Part shown: in pieces, positions 5,082 to 9,822 of the stretch
Layout: the number at the start of each line of letters is the position of its first letter
Position numbering within the stretch: the first letter of the stretch is position 1
DNA from: Candidatus Thorarchaeota archaeon MP8T_1
GTDB taxonomy: Archaea > Asgardarchaeota > Thorarchaeia > Thorarchaeales > Thorarchaeaceae
DNA: 9,822 bases
Assembly (NCBI GenBank): GCA_002825465.1
Contig: PJER01000075.1
Coordinates: forward strand, 1-9,822
Reading direction: 5' to 3'
The notes under the pieces: generated by a model
What the model was told of the DNA's origin: nothing
Database searches by the model: none
The model's input: the letters and a program-made list of their open reading frames with translations, nothing else
Position numbers and translations under genes: made by a program

Positions 5082-7523
5082 ATGGATAATACTGCTGTGG
5101 CTACAAAAGACTTGCAAAAAATGACGATAGATGTGTTGTACGAATTACTTGAAGCAAGTCCAACAGGGCTATCATCTGAGGAGGCAAAAGCAAGATTTGA
5201 AAGAGATGGTCCAAATGAACTTCTAGAGAGAAAGGTCAATCCAATATTGCGATTCCTTCGTTACTTCTGGGGACCGATACCCTTTATGATAGAGGCAGCT
5301 ATGATCCTTTCAGCTATTGTGGAACATTGGCCAGATTTTTGGATAATATCTCTTATGTTGATAATGAACGGAATTGTAGGATTCTATCAAGAGAATAAGG
5401 CAGACAGTGCAATTGAGAAACTTAAGGAAAGACTATCGCCCACAGCTCGCGTTCTGCGTGACGGAAGCTGGATGCATCTTCCTGCAAGAGAAGTTGTACT
5501 TGGTGATATTGTAAGAGTTCGCCCGGGAGATGTTATTCCTGCTGATCTAAAACTGGCTTCAGGAGATTACCTCTCAGTGGATCAGTCTGCTCTGACTGGA
5601 GAGTCGTTACCAGTGGACAAGAAAATTGGTGACGTTTCATTTCAAGGATCTCCAGTTCGAATGGGAGAGATGGATGGGCTAGTAATCAATACAGGAATGA
5701 ATACGTACTATGGTAAAACAGCAAAGCTAGTTGAAGAAGCTGTAACCAAAAGCCATTTTGAAAAAATCATTATGAAGATAGGGAATTATCTAATTGCACT
5801 AGCTATTACCATGGCAGTTATTGTCTTTGCAGCGGGGATTATTCGAGGCGATAATCTTCTCGAGAATATTAGATTCGTTCTTGTTCTAACTGTTGCAGCA
5901 ATCCCAGTGGCTCTACCAGCTGTTCTCTCTGTGACAATGGCAGTCGGTGCGGTAGCACTCGCCAAGAAGGGAGCCATTGTTAGTAAACTTGCAGCTATCG
6001 AAGAGATGGCCGGAGTGGACGTTCTCTGTACAGATAAGACAGGAACTATAACCCAAAACAAACTAACAATCGGCACAATAAAACCATACGGCGACTTCAC
6101 GGAGAGCGATGTTCTACGATTTGGGCTCTTAGCATCTAGGAAAGGAAATAATGATGCAATAGATGATGCAATTATTACTCGTGCTGAGTTAGACACCAAC
6201 ATTGAGCTCAACACGAGCCTGAGTTTGCTAGAATTCAAACCGTTCGATCCAGTGTCAAAGCGGACCGAAGTCATATTCAAATCATCTGATGGCAGTGAAT
6301 TCAAAGTCACAAAGGGCGCTCCACAAGTTGTAGCAGGCCTCACAAAAGAGGCCGCGAAAGTATGCAAACAAATCGATATGGATGTGCTGTCTTTTGCTGA
6401 GAAAGGATACCGAGCTCTTGCTGTAGCAAAGACCGATAAAGAGGGTTCTTGGCATTTTGTGGGTTTATTTGCACTCTTCGATCCACCTCGTGATGATTCA
6501 GCAGAAACCATAGCTAGTGCAGAGAGAATGGGAATCGATGTGAAAATGGTCACAGGAGATCATATAGCAATTGCCAAGGAGATTTCAAGCCGAGTAAATC
6601 TGGGTCAAAACATGGCGCTACCCAAAGATTTCACAGAAGTGCCTGATGAAGAAGCAGAGCCAATCGTTGAGTCGGTTGATGGGTTTGCACAGGTCTTTCC
6701 TGAGCATAAGTACCGAATTGTAAGCCTTCTTCAAGGAAAGAATCATATTGTTGGAATGACTGGGGATGGCGTCAATGACGCTCCAGCATTGAAAAAAGCA
6801 GATGTAGGAATAGCTGTAGAAGGATCAACAGATGTCGCGAAGTCCGCCGCGGACATAGTGCTTACTGGGATTGGTATCTCAGTAATCGTGGATGCAATAA
6901 AGAATAGTCGAAAGATATTCCAACGAATGAGTAATTACTCGATTTATCGAATTGCCGAGTCCATCCGAGTAATTCTCTTTATTGCAGCGTCTATTCTGGT
7001 ATTCCAATTCTACCCCGTAACTCCAATTATGATTGTCCTGCTAGCGTTATTGAATGACCTCCCAATAATGACCATTGCCTATGATAATGTGAAGTACTCC
7101 AAGACTCCTGAGAGATGGAACTCCAAGATGCTACTAGGCATGGCGACATTTCTCGGAATAATTGGAGTAACAGCATCATTTGGTATTTTTATCATTGGAG
7201 ATACGGTCTTTCACCTAAGCCGTGAAGTTCTTCAGTCATTTATTTATCTAAAACTCTCTGTTGCTGGACATCTAACTCTTCTTGTTGCGCGGACCCGTGG
7301 TCCATTCTGGTCAGTGAAACCAGCCCTACCATTGATTTCTGCGATTATTGGCACCCAGCTAATTGCTACACTAATCACTGTATACGGTTTTCTGCTTCCA
7401 GCGATGGGCTGGGGACTTGCTCTTTTCGTGTGGGGCTATGCATTAGTTTGGTTCCTAGTCACTGACGTACTCAAGACATTGTTCTACAAGCATGGGGGTC
7501 TTGAGCTAATGGAACAAGCGTAA
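5082..7523 (+). CDS. Type IIIA P-type H+-ATPase (plasma-membrane proton pump)
   Basis: This 813-residue membrane pump hydrolyses ATP to export protons. In order it shows an N-terminal cation-ATPase segment (about 10-60), M1-M2 (about 64-102), the actuator domain with TGES (172-175), M3-M4 with PVALP (275-279), the DKTGT phosphorylation site (Asp318), the nucleotide-binding KGAP (411-414), TGD (491-493) and GDGVNDAP (561-568). M5-M10 span about 618 to 800. By alignment with plant AHA2 from memory, Asn96 (M2), Arg629 (M5) and Asp659 (M6, in [13 protein letters not shown]) match its proton-relay residues Asn106, Arg655 and Asp684, which favours H+ over Ca2+ or K+. There is no long C-terminal autoinhibitory domain as in plants or fungi; the chain ends soon after M10. 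The start is supported by GAGG at 5070-5073, eight bases before the ATG. The divergent TrmB-MEDS gene is the likely regulator. Confidence 0.93.
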   Translation: MDNTAVATKDLQKMTIDVLYELLEASPTGLSSEEAKARFERDGPNELLERKVNPILRFLRYFWGPIPFMIEAAMILSAIVEHWPDFWIISLMLIMNGIVGFYQENKADSAIEKLKERLSPTARVLRDGSWMHLPAREVVLGDIVRVRPGDVIPADLKLASGDYLSVDQSALTGESLPVDKKIGDVSFQGSPVRMGEMDGLVINTGMNTYYGKTAKLVEEAVTKSHFEKIIMKIGNYLIALAITMAVIVFAAGIIRGDNLLENIRFVLVLTVAAIPVALPAVLSVTMAVGAVALAKKGAIVSKLAAIEEMAGVDVLCTDKTGTITQNKLTIGTIKPYGDFTESDVLRFGLLASRKGNNDAIDDAIITRAELDTNIELNTSLSLLEFKPFDPVSKRTEVIFKSSDGSEFKVTKGAPQVVAGLTKEAAKVCKQIDMDVLSFAEKGYRALAVAKTDKEGSWHFVGLFALFDPPRDDSAETIASAERMGIDVKMVTGDHIAIAKEISSRVNLGQNMALPKDFTEVPDEEAEPIVESVDGFAQVFPEHKYRIVSLLQGKNHIVGMTGDGVNDAPALKKADVGIAVEGSTDVAKSAADIVLTGIGISVIVDAIKNSRKIFQRMSNYSIYRIAESIRVILFIAASILVFQFYPVTPIMIVLLALLNDLPIMTIAYDNVKYSKTPERWNSKMLLGMATFLGIIGVTASFGIFIIGDTVFHLSREVLQSFIYLKLSVAGHLTLLVARTRGPFWSVKPALPLISAIIGTQLIATLITVYGFLLPAMGWGLALFVWGYALVWFLVTDVLKTLFYKHGGLELMEQA

Positions 7524-7789
7524 AAATCGGAGGCCAAGAAAAACGGTAATAGAAAGCTCTAACCCAACTCACGCAAACTATATGGAAAGAACAAGCGGCT
7601 TGAGTTGCGATATAGGACTGATTGTTCTTGTTGCACCTGGTTTAGAGTGCATAGTAAGTTTAGGCACATTCGTCTCGCCTGCTATAATGGATTTTGTTGA
7701 AAGGGAGCAGTTGACTGCGTGGGAACATGGAGAGAGTAGGTTATCCGGAATATTCGGGCACCTTAGTCCTTTTTGGAGGCGTCACTAAA
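7524..7789 (+). promoter_or_regulatory. Spacer and likely promoter region of the arginine deiminase gene
   Basis: This 266-base gap has no convincing gene. TATAAT at 7683-7688 is a candidate TATA box; a start near 7710 would give a leader of about 80 bases. Within that leader is an imperfect palindrome, CCGGAATATTCGGG at 7745-7758 (one mismatched pair), a possible regulator site. An 8-bp inverted repeat (AAGAACAA at 7587-7594, TTGTTCTT at 7622-7629) may form a weak hairpin after the ATPase gene. A 68-codon ORF at 7582-7788 fills most of the gap but lacks support. Confidence 0.35.
7775..7779 (+). promoter_or_regulatory. Shine-Dalgarno that fixes the deiminase start
   Basis: GGAGG lies ten bases before the ATG at 7790. 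It selects this start over an in-frame ATG at 7727, whose extra 21 residues do not resemble an arginine deiminase N-terminus. Confidence 0.75.
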
Positions 7790-9091
7790 ATGGAAACAAG
7801 AATCAAAGCTGAGTGGGACAGACTCCGAACCGTGGCAATACACAGACCAGGAATGGAAATGTTCTTCGGACTTCTCGAACCATATGCCTCCCTCTATGAA
7901 CGTGCTTTCAGTCAAAATGGAGCAATACGAGAGCACGAGCGACTAGAACATGTTCTCAGACATGAATTTCGAATCAACGTAATTAGAATGAGAGATACGA
8001 TTGTAGAAGCCGCTGAACGGAATCCAGAAATCCATAATCGACTTGTTAGGGCAGCATATGATGTTATCGGTGTAACTGGCGATGAAGCAGAGGTCAAGCT
8101 AGCACGTAATGAACTTGAGAAGAATAAGGATATTCTTGACCCCGATCACTTTCTTAGTATACTTCTCCTTAATCCTCAGATTGAGTTGGAGAAGGATAAG
8201 GGAACGAGAATGATTCACCTAGATATAGCTGAGAAACAACCTCTCTCAAATATCTACTTTATGAGGGACCAACAAGCAATCACTGACAAAGGAATTTTTC
8301 TATCACGTATGAGCAAACCGCAGCGGAGAAGAGAACCCATCATCACAAAATTACTATGGGATGTACTAGGAGCTGAAGTCGTACATACAGTCACTGAACC
8401 AGGGACTTTCGAGGGTGGAGATTTCATACCAATGAAAGATTTTGCGCTTGTTGGTGTTGGAGATCGCACAAATGAATTGGGACTAAATCAGCTGCTGAAT
8501 CATGGTATTGGGTTCGATGAAGTAGGAGTTGTTCATCGACCGAATCATCCACTGATCCCAGAAAGTGGAACAGATTCCATGATTAATATGCATCTTGATA
8601 CATACTTCAATATTGCTTCTAGCGGAGTCGCAGTTGGTCGAAAGGCACTCTTGAAGGCTGCAAAGGTTGACATCTATAATAGAGCAGGCCCGGGTACCTA
8701 CGAGAAAGAGAAAGACAGTACAGACTTGCTGAGCTACATAAACGGATGGGGCTTTGATGTGGTGGATATAACAACGCTCGAACAGCTGAGCTATGCAACC
8801 AACTTTCTCACAATCAAGGATGGAACAATATTGTCTGTCGAAGTTGCGAAAGATGTTAAGGATGTCCTCTTCCAACTTCAAGCTAAATCACATGCTGAGC
8901 CGCAGCTATATAGGGCTCTGCTAGAACAAGCAGAGAAAGACTTCAAGTTTCTGAAGAGCGAGTCAGAGTTCTTTCCTCACAAGCGAGAGATGTACCAACA
9001 TGGAATAGATGCATACCCCATGGTTCTTACGAATCTGACGGGAGGCTACGGAGCAGCTCACTGTATGACCGCTGCACTGAGACGGGGGTAA
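7790..9091 (+). CDS. arcA: Arginine deiminase
   Basis: This 433-residue cytosolic enzyme would hydrolyse L-arginine to L-citrulline and ammonia. It opens with the family signature strand (EWDRLRTVAIHRPG, 8-21). It has the helical insert typical of arginine deiminases (about 75-155) and the catalytic set: Asp160 in YFMRD, Glu208 in FEGGDF, His268 and Asp270 in MHLDTYF, and Cys425 near the C-terminus in GAAHCMT. KPQRRREP (176-183) and GDRTN (224-228) match substrate-binding arginine regions. The Arg that lies five residues before the catalytic Cys in the Pseudomonas enzyme is Tyr420 here, so specificity is not certain; mycoplasma enzymes also vary at this position. The length is slightly above the usual 400-420. 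No ornithine carbamoyltransferase or carbamate kinase gene lies in the window. Two small genes follow in the same direction. An agmatine deiminase or amidinotransferase is less likely because the helical insert fits arginine deiminase. Confidence 0.88.
   Translation: METRIKAEWDRLRTVAIHRPGMEMFFGLLEPYASLYERAFSQNGAIREHERLEHVLRHEFRINVIRMRDTIVEAAERNPEIHNRLVRAAYDVIGVTGDEAEVKLARNELEKNKDILDPDHFLSILLLNPQIELEKDKGTRMIHLDIAEKQPLSNIYFMRDQQAITDKGIFLSRMSKPQRRREPIITKLLWDVLGAEVVHTVTEPGTFEGGDFIPMKDFALVGVGDRTNELGLNQLLNHGIGFDEVGVVHRPNHPLIPESGTDSMINMHLDTYFNIASSGVAVGRKALLKAAKVDIYNRAGPGTYEKEKDSTDLLSYINGWGFDVVDITTLEQLSYATNFLTIKDGTILSVEVAKDVKDVLFQLQAKSHAEPQLYRALLEQAEKDFKFLKSESEFFPHKREMYQHGIDAYPMVLTNLTGGYGAAHCMTAALRRG
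9084..9089 (+). promoter_or_regulatory. Shine-Dalgarno overlapping the deiminase stop, supporting a TTG start
   Basis: GGGGGT, continuing as AATCAC, resembles the archaeal GGAGGTGATC site and lies six bases before the TTG at 9096. It overlaps the deiminase TAA at 9089-9091, suggesting translational coupling. Confidence 0.5.
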
Positions 9092-9095
9092 TCAC

Positions 9096-9287
9096 TTGAA
9101 TAATATATTAGTTAGAAAAGCCAAGAAACCTGCAGCAGAGAACGAATACGCAACAAGCAGTGTGATACCTGAGGTTGAGTTAGCAATCAGATTTATTGAG
9201 GATAGTGGAAATAAAACAACACTAACATCAATAGATAATGCACTTCTATTCCCCAGTGGAAACGGAGAAACCGTCATCATAAAATGA
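9096..9287 (+). CDS. Unrecognised 63-residue protein coupled to arginine deiminase
   Basis: The ORF begins with TTG four bases after the deiminase stop and ends with TGA. There is no internal Met, so the TTG is the only near-normal start, and the G-rich site upstream supports it. The chain has a basic N-terminus (VRKAKKP), an acidic helix (about 25-37, PEVELAIRFIEDSG) and a C-terminus with short strands (LTSIDNALLFPSG, ETVIIK). There are no membrane segments or Cys. I do not recognise a family. Its position suggests co-expression with arginine deiminase, perhaps as a binding partner, but that is inference. Confidence 0.6.
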   Translation: MNNILVRKAKKPAAENEYATSSVIPEVELAIRFIEDSGNKTTLTSIDNALLFPSGNGETVIIK

Positions 9288-9306
9288 GCCTAAGGAGCCA
9301 GAGAAA

Positions 9307-9690
9307 ATGCCACATCTAAGAGATCTTATCAAAAATTATGAGGCAGTGAAGAGCGATGAGTTGGACACCCGAGCAATACTTGTGCTCGAGATGATTGAAA
9401 AAACCATAACCTATCCGCCTCTTGAAACCTTTACTAAAAAGGACATTTCGAACACTGGTGAATGTGTTCAACAGCTTGTAAGAGATTTGAGAAAGAAAAA
9501 GGAATACCTATTCGCAGTGAGAATATCGAAGATATGGAAGAATAGGGAACACCTTTGTCAATTGGGTAAGAGTTGGCACGAGATTAAGGATGACTTTATG
9601 GACGAAATTGAGTATCATGAAGAAATCAGATGGCTAAGAGATGAACGTACAAAACGTATAAAGAAGCAAGGAAAAACAGCATCAAAATAA
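9307..9690 (+). CDS. Unrecognised helical protein, 127 residues
   Basis: The ATG is preceded by AAGGAG at 9292-9297, nine bases away, which gives good start support. The gene begins 19 bases after the 63-residue ORF and so probably ends the deiminase operon. The chain is charged and mostly alpha-helical: a helix around 15-33 (SDELDTRAILVLEMIEK), a basic middle helix with VQQLVRDLRKKKEY, an acidic stretch near 92-107 and a Lys/Arg-rich tail (ERTKRIKKQGK). It has two Cys (53 and 84) and no clear metal motif, signal peptide or membrane segment. The basic tail is compatible with nucleic-acid contact. I recognise no family and propose no function. Confidence 0.75.
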   Translation: MPHLRDLIKNYEAVKSDELDTRAILVLEMIEKTITYPPLETFTKKDISNTGECVQQLVRDLRKKKEYLFAVRISKIWKNREHLCQLGKSWHEIKDDFMDEIEYHEEIRWLRDERTKRIKKQGKTASK

Positions 9691-9726
9691 TATTCATTAG
9701 ACATGTTCAGTTCCTGTCTTCATTCA

Positions 9727-9732
9727 TTTTTT
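9727..9732 (+). terminator. T-run terminator after the deiminase operon
   Basis: Six T residues within a T-rich stretch (TTCATTCATTTTTTATT), about 37 bases after the last stop codon, fit a simple archaeal intrinsic terminator. No strong hairpin precedes it. Confidence 0.4.
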
Positions 9733-9771
9733 ATTCGGCTTGAACAGACCTTCAACAAAAGATAATTCGCG

Positions 9772-9777
9772 TTTATA
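9772..9777 (+). promoter_or_regulatory. TATA-like box before the right-edge gene
   Basis: TTTATA centred about 22 bases before the ATG at 9797 suggests a leaderless or very short-leader transcript. The distance is slightly short of the usual 26-27 bases. Confidence 0.35.
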
Positions 9778-9796
9778 GAAAAGTAGGGATTTGTCA

Positions 9797-9822
9797 ATGA
9801 ACAAACGAATATCAATCGTTGC
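9797..9822 (+). CDS. Start of a further gene, cut by the window edge
   Basis: Only eight codons are visible (MNKRISIV), a basic start running into hydrophobic residues. AGGGAT at 9785-9790 is a weak Shine-Dalgarno and a TATA-like box lies upstream. This is too short to identify and could be a chance ATG. Confidence 0.35.

Noticed and set aside
5786..6553. 255-codon minus-strand ORF inside the H+-ATPase gene
   Set aside because: It is fully contained in the ATPase coding region, which has all family motifs; its Ser/Thr/Ala-rich composition is typical of antisense translation, and no Shine-Dalgarno supports it.
7582..7788. 68-codon ORF between the H+-ATPase and arginine deiminase
   Set aside because: It has no Shine-Dalgarno near its ATG and no recognisable domain, and the likely deiminase promoter and ribosome-binding site lie inside it. 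A leaderless small gene is not fully excluded.
7727..7789. 21-residue N-terminal extension of arginine deiminase from an upstream ATG
   Set aside because: GGAGG at 7775-7779 points to the ATG at 7790, and the family's conserved N-terminal strand begins shortly after that Met.
8483..8881. 132-codon minus-strand ORF inside the arginine deiminase gene
   Set aside because: It is antisense to catalytic regions of a well-supported enzyme and resembles no family.
9092..9280. 62-codon minus-strand ORF opposite the 63-residue gene
   Set aside because: The plus-strand frame is tied to the deiminase operon by spacing and a Shine-Dalgarno; the reverse frame has neither.

Overview
The window looks archaeal, and an Asgard-type archaeon (for example Thorarchaeota-like) is the lineage I would test first; that placement is only a guess. 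Signs of archaea are GGTGA-type Shine-Dalgarno sites, AT-rich TATA-like boxes, apparently leaderless starts, T-run ends, a TrmB-family regulator and generally AT-rich sequence. No rRNA, tRNA, CRISPR array, insertion sequence or prophage was seen.

Layout. (1) 1-782, minus: the 5' part of an unrecognised basic, helix-rich protein that runs off the left edge. (2) 783-1503: an AT-rich region holding two tiny genes, each with a good ribosome-binding site. One encodes a 27-residue protein that is 70% Asp/Glu with three evenly spaced Trp. The other encodes a 31-residue Lys/Ala/Pro protein with Lys-Lys pairs every five residues. A strong 14-bp stem-loop follows. (3) 1504-3229, plus: a one-domain cupin and a 12-helix MFS exporter of the drug:H+ antiporter type. 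(4) 3282-4958, minus: a three-part regulator (TrmB winged helix, PLD-like effector domain, MEDS sensor domain) followed by a two-helix membrane protein. (5) 5082-7523, plus: a type IIIA P-type H+-ATPase, divergent from the regulator, with a perfect 12-bp palindrome between them. (6) 7790-9690, plus: an arginine deiminase followed by two unrecognised small genes, the first coupled to the deiminase stop through a TTG start. (7) 9797 to the end: the first codons of another gene.

How the parts may work together (inference). The H+-ATPase exports protons at the cost of ATP, and arginine deiminase releases ammonia, so both bear on pH and energy balance. The TrmB-MEDS regulator is placed to control itself and the pump through the shared intergenic region. 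The MFS exporter would use the proton gradient. The most unusual part is the pair of oppositely charged microproteins at 1039-1315, which matches no family I know.
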